The position numbers and the translations under genes are program-made. Under the pieces are notes generated by a model that was given only the letters and a program-made list of their open reading frames with translations, did not search any database and was not told the origin of the DNA. From Stomorhina lunata (taxonomy: Eukaryota > Arthropoda > Insecta > Diptera > Rhiniidae): a stretch of 64,000 nt of DNA. Within the stretch, counting starts at the first letter, position 1. Each line of letters begins with the position of its first letter. Below are positions 1 to 12,205 of this stretch, piece by piece. The stretch is from positions 77,657,387 through 77,721,386 of the forward strand of contig OW121741.1 in assembly GCA_933228675.1 (NCBI GenBank), given 5' to 3'.

Positions 1-410
1 TGAGGACAGTACTGCATTAAGTCAACTCTCTTCTGTATCAGGAAATATTGTTAACGAAATAAAAATGTTAAAGGCTTATAATAGCTTTAAACCTTTCAAA
101 TAACCCGGACCGGACTGGTCATAATCAGAGGAAAAGGTGGCGAAAGAAGCTGTTTGGCTGAAATGTAAAGTCATTGCAAGAGCGGCGCTAAATATATTCT
201 TTAAAAGTCAAGCAGCCATTAAGTATTTTCATTCTGTACTCCTTAAATCAGAAGGAGGAGTTTCTAAAACATTCCCCACTAACCAGTCTTAGAGAGACCG
301 ATTACCGAACTACCTCGCTTATCTAACCTACTTCTGACATATAATTCTATTTCGGTCCGTTTTCGAAAGTCTATATGTATACGAAATATGTTTTTTTACA
401 ACTGAAAATA
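1..410. other. Intergenic sequence downstream of TEP-A
   Basis: No coding region, RNA gene or recognisable repeat seen. It is less AT-rich than most of the intergenic DNA here. Confidence 0.5.
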
Positions 411-414
411 CATC

Positions 415-424
415 TTTATTTTAT
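415..424 (-). terminator. TEP-A polyadenylation signal
   Basis: AATAAA on the minus strand at 420-415, about 20 bp after the stop codon, overlapped by a second AATAAA-like word. The block is conserved downstream of TEP-B. Confidence 0.55.
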
Positions 425-440
425 TTCCATTGAAATAACT

Positions 441-3400
441 TTACAAATTATAAAATTCCGTATTTGATCGAGTCAAATTGTAGGAATCATACATTATAAT
501 AGCAGCCGGTTTCAGCAACATTATCTCATTCGTTTTATCTGCCGGAATCTCTAGGCAATTTTCAGTATTTGTCTCTAGTTTATCCAAATAAAAAATTATT
601 TTGGTTTCAAGATTTTTCGATTCAATCTTCTGAACCAAACTATTTTCTTTTAAAGAAATATTATTTTCCGCCTCCGATCTATAACCGGAGGGTAAATTAA
701 CTTCCATTATTATCATATTGGTTACTTCGTTTAGGTTTCCAGAGTCGGGCTGATAAGTGAAACAGATTTTTAAAATAAGCTCTTCCGAATTTTTAAAAAT
801 AGGATGGGGTTTGATGTTAAAATGACGAAATTTTTTCTCAATATCAATATTATATTGCTGGTTAAGTTGTACCAAGGAGGCACCAGTGCCTTCCATTTCA
901 AAAGTAACCTGGTGTGTGGATTTGGGTAACTGTAAAATAAATACCAGTTTAAAAGTTATAGGTACTCACATATTGTACAAAATTTTTACCTCATATTGTT
1001 GCAAATCCAAAAAGTTTTTGGAATCCACATGTATTACATCATTTGCCATTTCATTGCCCTCCTGATCTTTGGCTTTATAAGATATTTGTAAACTCGCATT
1101 TTGTAGATTTTTATATTTTTCCGAGAATTTCACTAAAGCCTCCATTCCTACAACCGTATCAAAGGAACATGTAAATCCTCCATTGGCATTACGCTTTTGG
1201 ATAAGCCATTTTAAAATGGGGGTATGATCTCCAGCTGTATCCAACAGACTTAAAGCAGCATAAGCTGTTATTTCTATATCATTGGCTACATTTTGATCAT
1301 TAGCCGACCACCATTTGAGTCCATTTTCTTCTCTACTTAGAGATTTTAGCTGTTCTATCAGAGTCTTGCTATTTTGATGTTCAGCTGCTTTTAAGGCATT
1401 TGTCGTAAGGGTTAATACATAAAGATCGTCCATGTTATTCAAATTTGAATTTAAAAATTCTAGTCCATTTTGTATATTTTGCTGATTTTTGGAGGCGTAT
1501 TGCTGAAATGGATAGAATATGAGTCAAAGAAATGTTTAAGAAATTTTCTTCACTTACTTGATCCTCCAAAAAAGCCATTATTATAAATGCCGTCAGTTCA
1601 TATTCATTCTGATGTTTAGTATCTAGTAAATAGCCCGTAAATGGAAACTCTCCATTTGCTTTTTGCTGTTCGGCCAAATACTGCAACGCTGTGTCAATTA
1701 CTTCCTCTTGAATCTCTATGAATTGCGAAGCCTTGATAAAGTAACGCACCACATAGGCGGTCAGCCAAGTACTGGGCTCTTCATCGGTTCCCATACCAAA
1801 AACACTATAGCCACCATTTTCATGACGGTACGAGAGCTGTTGTTGGTAGGCAACATCTATCGAATTACGCAAACTTTCAACTAAGTCCTTTTCTTTGGTT
1901 AATCTGTCATTGGCTTTCAAATATTGTAAGATCAAAACACTGGGAGCAAAGTTCACCATATTTTGTTCACCACTGCCAGAGGGAATTTCTATTAAATCGT
2001 CAAAATTCTCTATTGTTGGCACCAAATAATGACCACCCACAGAAAAGGTAAAATAGTTTGAATCGGGTACACAGTCTTCGGGCTCTTTGATGCTATACGA
2101 TGAAGATATTTTCTCTCCTTTAGGTATACTTAAATACGAAGCCTGATTAATTTGTTTTGGTACACCCTCTGGTTCTACTTTAAGTTGGTGCAAAACAGCG
2201 TCTGAATACAAAGAACTGGAGGCCGTTACCCTTATACCGATATCTCCCGCCTTTATGGGATATATAAGAAAATTCACTGTTTCAGCCTTATCAGCTGGTA
2301 TTGTTAGATGTTTTACTTGTTTCTCTTCTTCTGGGGATTTTTCAATACCTTCTACTTTTGATTCCATAAAATAGAATTCCTGATCGTTATTATATAGCAC
2401 AACTTCTGTTTCGAGATCTTGCTTGTGATAATTGAATATTGTTATGGGTATCGAGACAATTTCTCCACGTTTTACTGAGTAGGGCAGATTGAGGGAGATA
2501 AAAAAGTTTTGTATGGTTGTAATATCGGTGGGTCCATTGACTATACCAAAGCCGGTTATTTCATTATTTGAAAAGGCTGTTAAACGCCAAGTGGTAATGG
2601 CATCGGGTATGGGTAAAGTTAAATTGGTAATGGTTTCGTTACTGGTTGAAAAAGGTATTTTAGACTCCATTTTTGTAATGTTTGCAAAATGTATTATACT
2701 TACATCCAATAATTATCATATATCCATGTTTCCGGAAACTTTTTACGAAAGCGATATAGGGTTGGGGCATATGCTTTAGAAAGTGGCGGAGCTGTTAAGA
2801 AATCCTTATTATTGATATTAATCTTATATTCTTAAACGAGCAATAATTGTATGTTTTTATATATATATATATATATAGAATGGCTATCTCGAAAACGGCT
2901 CTAACGATTTTGATAAAATTTGGACAGTGGGTATCTTTTTTGATGTATAGGTAGAAGAAGAAGAGACTTTTGGAACTTTTACCTCTAAGAGGGTAAAAAC
3001 GGGTAAAAAGGGGAAAAAATCGAAAACGCTATATCTCCTAAAGTAATAGGTATAGAAACAAAATTAAAATTACGTTTTAAACAGCTATGAGAATAAGCGG
3101 ACAGGTGTTTGGTACTTTTTTGAAACTATGTCCGATAGGGGGTAAAAAAGGGTGAAAATAGTTTTTTTGGCACCTTTTTAACCCACTCTTATATTTTAAA
3201 CTAAAGAATATAGAAAGAAACTTGGTACTGCAATCAATAGATGTAAAAGAAACATGAAACACATATTTGGTACTTTTTTGATTTTGGAGCCAAAATGGGT
3301 AAAAAAGGGATAACATGATAACTTAACATCTCCAAAGTAATATGAATAGGAACATTATACATTATGTTAAATGCGTTTTAAAAAAATGTACCGAATTCAA

Positions 3401-6400
3401 TTGGCACCAAAAAAGTACCAAATATACATATGAAACTTTTAGAAATTAGGGAATAAAAGGGGGAAAAATTAGTATTATTTTAAACAAATGAATGTTTGTC
3501 TGTATGTATGTTCTTTATAGAATAGTTAACTGTGAATTTGATTATGTTATGCTCTTTAGCGAAGATGTTGCGGATAAGCCGGCGAAGGTTTTAAAGTTGA
3601 TAAGACTAATTTCCGACAGATGGCGCCACTGAAAATTACTAAAAAATAATTGAATCGTAAACTGTACATTTGATCATGCTATGATCTTTAGCAAAGTTGT
3701 AGCGCATGAGCCGACGAAGGCTTTTTAGTTGGTATGAATAATTTCCGACAGGTGGCGCTACAGAAACTTACTCAAAGTCAATTTAATCGGAATCTGTACA
3801 TTTAATCATGCTACAATCTTTAGCAAAGTTGTTGCACATGAGCCGACGAAGGTTTCTTAGTTGGTATGAAGAAATTTCGACAGGTGGCGCTACTGAAATT
3901 TACTCAAAGTCAATTTAATCGTATGCTGTACATTTAATCATGCTATAATCTTCAGCAAAGGTGTTACGGATAAGCCGAAGAAGGTTTATGAATTGGAATT
4001 AGCAAAGTCCGACAGGTGGCGCCACAGAAAATTACTCAAAATGAATTAAATCGTAAACTGTGCATTTGATCAGACTATAATCTTTAGCAAAGTTGTTGCG
4101 CATGAGTCGACAGAGGTTTCTATTGATATGAATAATTTCCAAAATTATTCAAAATGAGTTAAACTGTAAACTATGCAAACTATGTGTTGGTCGGACAAAA
4201 TAAATCAAATAATTCAAAATTAACTGAATATTTCTACAATGTCTTTCCTCTAAATTTATTTTAGCACTTTATAATATAAAATATATAAAAACTTTAAAAT
4301 TTTCCTCAAAATGCTTATCATAAAGCTCCGAGCAAGGCTCGGTCTACCAGGTACTTAAATAATAATTGCCTTTACTTACGAAGACCAGATTGGAAAGGAT
4401 AGTGAGCATTGGTTAAGGTTATGAGACCAGATATTAGGCCAGGATATAAGGTAGCGATAAAGGGAATATATGAAATTTCCTCATATAGTTCAGATAGTAT
4501 TTCATCTTTTTTTAAATCGTATGAGTTGTCCAATATATAAACACCCAAGTCCACAGCCATCAGACTGATATAGGATTTAGGTTGAGCATTTATGGAAATT
4601 GTCACCTCCTCACCCGGTTTCGCTTGTTTGGGTGCACTCAAAGATATCTAAAATAAGTTGGTAATAGATATTTTTTGGATTATTAATAGTTCTCAATAAA
4701 TTTTATAAGATTTACTTGATTTTCAAACTCAAAGGGAAAACTTAGAAGCATTTCCTCATAACGTAAATTTCCCTTGTGAATGTAATACACATAAATAAAA
4801 GACCTTGGAATCATCTCAATGGAGGGGGTAATGCTAATGATATGAGATTTTTGATTGGGTGGCACTTGAATATACTCCGTATGTATCAGACTAGCATGAC
4901 CCATTAATGTGTACATCAAATAAGGTATATCAACAATGGAACTAACTTCAATTAGAACCGGTTTGCCCAGCTTAAGTCTGAAAATTATAAAGAACAGATA
5001 AAATTACTCTATATTTTTGACTAGTTCATAATGAATCATACTTTTCATTCACCAACTTTAGACGACAATAGTACTCCCTATTATTTAACATTAAATTTTC
5101 ACTTGTATAAATATTGGACAATTCTCCTGTGGAATCCTTAAATTGAAATTTATGATCGTCATTAGGATCATGTTCAAACTCAAATATAGCAGCTCCGTTT
5201 TTATTCAAATAGGCCTCATAGGTTTTGTTACCATGCTGCATGGTAACCGGTGTCTTGCGGTCCAAAACTTTGGCTCCCGTCCAATGTTTAACATACACTG
5301 TTAACCTATAGGGTTTATTATTTTCAAACTCTATCTCCTCTTCGGGAATTTCCAGTTCATGATGTTGATTTTCAATATATATTGATTGTTGCTCCGACTC
5401 CGTTCTGCCCGTGTACTTCTCGGTCAATCGTGCCTTGACATATAGAATGGACGAGTTCTCCAAGTCTTTTTCATTCCTTATATCAAAATCAACATAACTT
5501 AAATTGTCTATATTGATGTGTTTAGTCTGTATAGGTTCATCTTGAAGGCTATCCCACAGCTCAATAGTAGCATTACCTGCCACATATTTATCAAATACAT
5601 ACTTTCCGAAAATCACAACCTTAATGTTACCATCTTTCAAAACTATATTCGAAGGAGTTTTAAGGTAAACACTGAACTTTGGTAGTACATAGTTGGCTAT
5701 TTTTATTGATTTTTGTTTTGAATAATCATATCTTCCACGTAGTACCACTTTAATTCGCCAAGACCCTTGGACGGGTTGTTGGGACATACGAAATTTGCCG
5801 GTATAAACACCATTTGTAAGGCTTATGTTCCTGAATTGTTTGACACGAAGATTATTTTCATCCTGAAAAACAAGGTAAAGTGTTGAGAAAAATTTTAATT
5901 TTGGATTTCCTATAATATTTTATTTCAAAAACATGCCCGGAAAAGTTTGTATATAGAGGTTCAAAAAATGCAGATTTTGATATAAATCATCGAATTTTGT
6001 TGATATTTTGTTTCATACATTATTGAACCATTAAAATATTATCATGATAAAAAGAAATTACTTCAATTTTTGATCACATTTTGATCAACTCTAATTGACG
6101 ATCATCTTTACCTGATGTACGATCGAGGCGCGAAGCAGATACAAACCGCGAACACCATTTAGTTATATCTAAAGTTCGATTGAAAGTAGCGGCTCTAAAG
6201 TCTGAAACGGCAAAAGCCGATCGGAAAATTAATGTTGGGAAATTGGAATCCGAACGACATCGAAATGCCTTTATAACTTCCATAAGGAATCGGCTTCCAG
6301 GTATTGTTAACAACAACGACGCTAATATAAACGAAATTGCAAGGTGCGTAACTCAGTCGTACAATGAGGTTGGTCAATAAACGTTAGGTTTCAAAGACCA

Positions 6401-9400
6401 TAAAAGGAAAGTTTGCCTCACCCAAGCTAAATGCGACCTGGTTGAACAACGTAAAACCTTAAAAAATACAATTTTAAATGTAAACGTGGATGTTGAGGTG
6501 CATAGTACAACATACCGTGACGTGTCCAACAGAATTAAAAGGTCTGCAGGGAGGGACAAGAGAATTTGGGTAGATGAACAAGTGAGCCAAGCTGAGTCAG
6601 CTGAAAGTAAAGGCGACATGAGGACCTTATACAATATATCAAGGGCGTTGTGTGGCAAACCTTCATACACCAACAGTCCTATCCTGAGTAGTAGCGGTTC
6701 ACATCTCTCAACCCCGGATGAACAATTAATACGATGGATGAAACAACATCAACAATACACAATCCTTTTGGATTAGAACCACTGACGGAAGTGCAAAATG
6801 AAACCAACAAGGACAGTTTTTTCAATGGATTTTCAATTTCAGAAAGTCCACCAACAATACAAGAAGTTTCGAATGCCATTAAAAGCCCCGGGCAATGACA
6901 ATATCTCAACGGAGAAGCTTTTATGTGGCGTTGAAAGATTGGCGAGATTGTGGCACCCATTGAAAGATCGGCGAGACTGTGGCATCCATATGGGAAGAAG
7001 AAGCTCTACCAACCTCCTGGAATGAAGGTATACTAGTCAAAACACCAAAAAAGTGTGACTCCAAAGACTGCAATAACTACAGGGATATAACACTTCTTCC
7101 AATACCGAGCAAAATACTAAGTCGAGAAATGTTAAATAGAACGTCTGACGCAGTTTCCGAAACACTCCGCGAAAATCAGTTTGGGTTCCGAGAGTCTATC
7201 TTGTGTTTCTCTAATCAACACATGAAGAATAGCACTGGAGCAATATAATGAATTCCGCACATCCCTTTACCTAGCGTTTATCTACTTTATGAAGGCCTTC
7301 GATAGTGTCAATAGGAGCTATCTAAGGAGAATTTTAGAAACCCGTAACATGCCAACGAAAATTCTGAACTTAATTTGGGCAGTGTATGTGGACTTTAAAT
7401 GTCGGATTCTACATAAAGGTAAATTGTCTAATCCGTTCGAAGTTGGTACTGGAGTAAGACAAGGATGTATATTATCACTTATACTTTTATCCTTGTCATC
7501 GACAATATAATGCGCACGGCACTGAATGGTAGACGTGGTATCCTATGGACACCATTTAAGCAACTCGAGGACTTGGAATATGCAGATGATGTATGTCTTC
7601 TAAGCCAAAGACCAGCTTACCAGCTCATTACTGTTGAATCTCGGGCAGCTGGGCTGGAAATCAATATTTCCAAGACAAAGATTATGCCTGGAGGCTATGG
7701 CGCAAGCCCGTCGCCACACATCAATGTGGATAACGAGGGTATTGGACGTGTAGGTACCTTTCATTGTCTTGGTTGTTTGGTATCTATAAAAGGTGGCGCC
7801 GTCTATGATATTGATTCGCATATTAATAAGGCAAAATCTGCATTCGGCATTCTCCGAACGATTTGGAAATCTCGGCAAATATCAACAACAACTAAGTTAC
7901 GAATATATAACTCGAATGTCAAGTCCATCTTGTATTACTTGGAAACGCACAAATGCCATCGATAAGCGCCTACAAACCTTTGCAAACAAATGCTTGCGGC
8001 AAATCCCTAATATAAGGTGGCCAAATCGCATAAGAAATGAAGATCTACTAAACGCGACAAACCAAATCCCTTCTTCTATAGAGGTATGTCAACGGAAATG
8101 GCGATGGATAGGCCACACACTTCGAAGGCCAAATACCTACATTGCTCGACAAGCGCTTCATTAGAATCCACAGTGAAGCGACCGTCGAGTTGGTGCACCC
8201 ACTAGAACGTGGAGAAAGTCAATTGATGCGGAGTTGCAAACAGCAAACAATTCATGGAATGGCGTATGCCTAACAGTTGAGGCACTATGTCAACAGGGAG
8301 TCAAGGATAACAGAGGAAAAAGAAGAATCACTTACAAGACTATTGGCTGCGGCTTCTTCTTCTGCAGCTTTTTCTGCATTTGATTTGACATTTCCCAATT
8401 TCAGGCTAACTTAATTCGAACTATGGAAAGATACATACATAATCTAGCAATGCGTTGAAGTTATTCAAGCTTCTTAGGAAAATGGGCGTTCAAATCGAAA
8501 TGCATATCGTACACTTCGCGATTTTTTCGGTCAATTAAATTTGAGAAAACCGGGTCTGTAGGAGTTGTGAAAACACCAGTGCACGTTCGTACAGCTCATA
8601 CTTCGGAAAATATTGCTGCTGTTCGCGATAGTGTGGCTGAAGAGCCGTCCAATTCAACTCGTAGTAGTGCCTAACTCTTTATAGCCCGAATTGGAAGATA
8701 TGAATATAGACGATGTGTGGTTTCAACAGGACGATGCCTCTTGCCACACAGCTAACGAAACAATGGCTCTTTTGCGCGACAAATTCAATGGCCATGTTAT
8801 CTCAAGTGGTAGTGATGTCAATAGGCCGCCAAGACAATGTGATTTAATATCGTTGGTTTTAGTTCTTTAGGGTTATTTGAAAGAAAAACTGTATGTCGAT
8901 AAGCGAGCAACAATTCAAGACCTAAAGGATGAGATAATTCGGCATATTAATGGCATAGAAGCTCAATTATGAATCAATTTATATCGGATGGAGGTGTTCC
9001 GCCGAGCTTGCGGCTGCCTTTTGGCCGGAAATGAACCATACCAATATTATCATAATAAAAAGAAATGACAATAATTTCCTAAAAAAAAATGTGTGTTTAA
9101 TTCAAAATCAACTACCTTTAAGAACAAAAATCACAAAAAATCAGGATAGGACCAAAGAGAGAGTTTTTCCTCCCTACAACTAAAACTTTTTATTATAGCG
9201 ATTCTTGAGAAGAACTTAGTACAACCGATATTTTAAACGTACATTAGTTAGAAAAGTAGGATCAGCGAGGGGAAAAATCCGCCCCATACTAAAAAAGTTC
9301 TCAATGTTGTGTAACTTTTTAAATATAGACGTTATTGCCCTTGATAGCTTTCTTATTTGCCAAAGAAATAAGTTTGTACATGATCAAAAAGGGAGAAATT

Positions 9401-11622
9401 TCCCTTCCAAATTTTATCAGAAGATAATATTGAGTATTCTTTGTATAAACTTAAAAAGTTACATAGCACGGCCAAGGACTGGTCTCAACATTTTTATTCT
9501 TAGCCATCATAAGTCACCTTAACTATTCTAATAATAGAGATAGCTAACTGGGTGAGCAATTTGGTGATTGTTGACGATAGAATCAGCAAAACGAGTCTTT
9601 AAGGATTCGTATAGATGATCAAAAACTGATTAATTCGCTTGGTGATCTAAAAAAGATTCCAAAAAGGCTCTTAAGAACGCTTTGAAAACGACTAGTTTAC
9701 AAAAGCACAAACAATTCTTGCAGAATGTGTGCAGTCAAAATCTACTCGTGCAAACGATCCTAATACGACTGTTTTTTATGTTATTTTAATCAGTTTGGTG
9801 ACCACACAAGGACTCAGAAAATACCTTGAAAGCGACTATTTGAGAGCGAAATGTGTGCAATCGTTTGGTGATCAAAAAAGTGTACAAAAAAGACTCGTAG
9901 ACGCTTATCAAGCTACTAGTTAAAAATAGCACAAAAAATCTTATAACATGTGCGTAATATAACTATTTTTAGATGATAAAAAAAATGCCACAAAAAGACA
10001 TGTATCTCATTATGGGTGATGTGGCTTAGTTGGTTAGCACGTCGACTACTAAGCATAACATATCATATGCAGTCATATTCTAATCCCCAAAACGTGTCAT
10101 TTAAGACTCGTTTTTAAAAGTCGCATGAAGGGTACTATTTTCTCACATAAAAATATCATTTTTTACTCATAAATGATAATTTTAATCGTACAGTGAAGTC
10201 AAAAAAGACTTATATATTTAGTCCTTTAATTTCTTGTGGAACATAGGGCCTTAATAAATGTTTTCCATGTGTGTTTATTTGTAGTCAAGACTTTCATCTC
10301 GTTCCACGATACTCCTAACTCTCGTAACTCGTTCTCAGTTTGCCCCCTCCACGTGTTAGCAGGTCTGAAAGACCTCCTGGAACCTTGAGGATTATATTCG
10401 ATGGCTTGACGATTTATATCAGTAGCTGGCTTTCTAAGTGTATGTCCTAGCCAACAATATTTCCGAGTACGAATAGTAGTTTGTAATGGATTTTGATTGG
10501 TGCGCAGCCATAAATCTTGGTTTGAAATTGTAACGGACCAGAAAATTTTTAGAATGCGTCTGAGGCATCGATTGATAAATGCTTGTAGTCCGCTTATCTC
10601 TCGACTCGAAATATTCCATGTATCACAGCCATATAAGAGCACGGGTTTGACATTAGTGTTAAAAACTTTGAGTTTGGTTGAGATATTTTGAGATCTCCAG
10701 AACTTATTGAGAATACCAAAAGCTTGCTTTGCTCTGAATAATCTATTTTGGATGTCTTCTCTGCTGCCACCGCTTTTAAAGATTATACTTCCTAGGTAGC
10801 AGAAAGTTTCAACCTCGTCAATATATTGCCCATCAAGATAAAAAAGATTTATATTTGATTAAAATTTCCCGAAAATGCTAACTGGACAGGAAGTAACCAG
10901 TCCCTTACTACTAATACTGTTACAGAAAGTATCCGAAAAGCTCGCATCACTAGCTATTAGATGTTTTAAATATGCTTTTAATTAAATAACTAAACGAAAA
11001 CTTTGAAATTTGTTTAGTTTTCTTTCATATAAGAATTAAATAGAATTTTTCTTCACTTACCCATATCTCCACATCAACCGGATCCTCGATTTTCAACGGC
11101 CTTGTATGTTCATCCAATATAGATACACGAAAATTAACCCAATCTTGAGGTTTATAAACAGCTCTATCCGTTTGTATGTAAATTTTTGGACCGTCATATC
11201 CATTGCCAATTATAAGGCTTTCATTTTTAAAACTCAAACCCTTTAGACCCTCAACTTTAAGTTTATAATCACCATATCTAAGTTTATTTGGCTTGAATTC
11301 TATAACTTTGGATTCATATGCTTTCAGATCAATATCTCGGGTATCATTAAAACTGGGTCCCTCGATCGAGAGACGTATAGTACAGGGTTCGGAGGCCTCG
11401 TGTAAAGTGGCCAGAACTGAATATTTACGATTTGATTTTAGAACACCAGGAGCATTGATGGTATAATAGCTGTTCAATAAATTTATTAATTTATTAATAT
11501 TTTTCATACAATTTTTAAATACCAAACAAATTTTTAATTGTTTATTAAAAATACCTGTTGCCGGTAACAGTTAACACCAAACACTGCAAGATCAGATACC
11601 GGTCAATCCAGTGACGTTTCAT
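441..11622 (-). CDS. TEP-A: secreted thioester-containing-protein family member lacking the thioester cysteine (9 exons)
   Basis: Exons, 5' to 3' on the minus strand: 11622-11555, 11469-11061, 5862-5042, 4977-4716, 4647-4380, 2791-2704, 2641-1558, 1502-990, 929-441. All introns are GT..AG and the phases join into one 1333-residue frame. The product starts MKRHWIDRYLILQCLVL, a signal peptide of about 23 residues, so it should be secreted. Exons 2-5 (to residue ~609) cover MG1-MG6, with family hallmarks such as YIQTDRAVYKP and NYVLPKFSVYLKTPS. Exon 6 (~610-638) is a short bait-like segment ending in FPETWIYDNYW. Exon 7 has IPDAITTWRLTAFS and the start of the thioester domain, exon 8 its second half, and exon 9 MG8. 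The thioester motif reads GSGEQNM: Ser862 (codon 1974-1972) replaces the Cys, so no thioester can form. Intron 2 (5.2 kb) and intron 5 (1.6 kb) are swollen by transposons. Orthology to a named Drosophila Tep cannot be decided here. Confidence 0.9.
2822..4354 (+). mobile_element. Helitron-like non-autonomous element X1 in intron 5 of TEP-A
   Basis: It starts TCTTATATTCTTAAACGAGC preceded by A, then (TA)n, a unique part, and tandem repeats of a 132-bp unit (TGGCG anchors at 3621, 3753, 3885, 4017). It ends 12 nt after a perfect 6-bp stem CCGAGC/GCTCGG at 4328-4342. A TC start, a 3' hairpin, internal tandem repeats and no TIR point to Helitron or Helentron/DINE-1-type elements. The terminal CTRR is not clear. 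No coding capacity. Confidence 0.65.
6072..8330 (+). mobile_element. 5'-truncated RTE-like non-LTR retrotransposon in intron 2 of TEP-A
   Basis: Relics of an endonuclease C-terminus (6072-6400) are followed by a reverse transcriptase in several broken frames. It matches the minus-strand element at 12206-15400 almost throughout. Visible blocks: NYRDITLLPIPSKILS (~7075), FGFRES, YFMKAFDSVNRSYL (~7285), TGVRQGCILS (~7450) and YADDVCLLS at 7579. Several frameshifts and a degraded 5' end make it inactive. It lies antisense to TEP-A. The 3' end is an A- and GAA-rich tail, as in RTE elements. Confidence 0.8.
8400..9060 (+). mobile_element. Degenerate DD41D mariner transposase remnant
   Basis: Frames carry ENIAAVRDSVAEEP (~8600), VWFQQDDASCHTA (~8720) and RPPRQCDL (~8825), the order seen in the better-preserved mariners at 34-37 kb. 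It is broken by stops and deletions. No terminal repeats are recognised. A ~35-bp end-like motif at 9033-9067 recurs at 6025-6060. Confidence 0.65.
9061..10016. repeat. Non-coding AT-rich sequence with imperfect repeats
   Basis: Inside intron 2 of TEP-A. From about 9540 to 9960 phrases such as TTGGTGATCAAAAAA and CTTGAAAGCGACTA recur imperfectly, suggesting an old degenerate tandem repeat. No gene seen. Confidence 0.4.
10017..10100 (+). mobile_element. tRNA-derived SINE head or tRNA pseudogene
   Basis: TGGCTTAGTTGG at about 10022-10033 is a perfect RNA polymerase III A box followed by GTTAGCAC as in tRNAs. The downstream B-box position (TTCTAATCC) is degenerate. No cloverleaf can be closed, so this is not a functional tRNA. 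Confidence 0.45.
10226..10865 (-). mobile_element. 3' fragment of a second RTE-like non-LTR retrotransposon
   Basis: One frame from about 10865 to 10226 encodes the C-terminal end of a reverse transcriptase: FCYLGSIIF, RAKQAFGIL, VLLYGCDTWNIS, RCLRRILKI and WLGHTLRKP. The 5' part is missing, typical of incomplete target-primed insertion. It is related to, but clearly divergent from, the elements at 6072 and 12206. The same strand as TEP-A, within intron 2. Confidence 0.75.
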
Positions 11623-11687
11623 TCTATCAAATATTATATTTTTCTAATTTTATTTAGATTTTGTTTTAGAATATTTTGCCGTATCCC

Positions 11688-11722
11688 ACAACCGTTTTGT
11701 TTAATTACGAATTATTAACTGT
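11688..11722 (-). promoter_or_regulatory. TEP-A core promoter: Inr-like + DPE
   Basis: On the minus strand an initiator-like ACAGTT places +1 at 11720. A GGTTGT at 11693-11688, positions +28 to +33, fits the DPE consensus RGWYVT exactly. No TATA box is seen at -30. The inferred 5' UTR is 98 nt. The T at -2 of the initiator is changed compared with the other copies. Confidence 0.65.
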
Positions 11723-11999
11723 TTTAGAAAATAAACTTTAAGATCTAAAACCGAATGCGTTCATTATGGAGATTCTAATTATAAAGTGACTGGTTAATAT
11801 AGTTTGATCGTTAAGATTTATATTCGGCTATGCTCAATCAAAAATACCCACTCTCGAATTGTATTATAATTTTAAATGTTCCTAAAGATCAACTTTGGTC
11901 ATTATACGTATACATATCTGTGGGAGCAGCTATACATATCGATTAGCAATGATTTTATTTAGAATAAAGTGACAATACCCTATTCTGACACAGAATGAG

Positions 12000-12205
12000 C
12001 CAAATTTCAAACCTTTGTCTGCTTATGCGTAACAACTTTGCTAATGATCATAACATTATCAAATGCTCAACTTACGATTTAATTGACTTTGAGTAAATTT
12101 CAGTGGCGCCACCTATCGAAATATCTTCATACCAACTTGAAACCTTCGTCGGCTCATTTGCAACAACTTTGCTTAAGATCATGGCATGATCAACTACACA
12201 GTTTA
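12000..12205 (-). mobile_element. Helitron-like element X2, first part
   Basis: Contains the GTGGCGCCACCT tandem-repeat units of the X family in the orientation of the copy at 37.3-38.9 kb. It breaks at 12205 where the RTE-like element begins, and continues at about 15410. Confidence 0.65.

Noticed and set aside
1435..2709. Single long open frames treated as separate TEP-like genes
   Set aside because: They start inside introns and lack signal peptides. Splice sites and phases join them into nine-exon genes.
6486..8164. RT-like frames considered as host genes
   Set aside because: They are broken, colinear pieces of one RTE-like element that has relatives at 12206-15405 and 43985.
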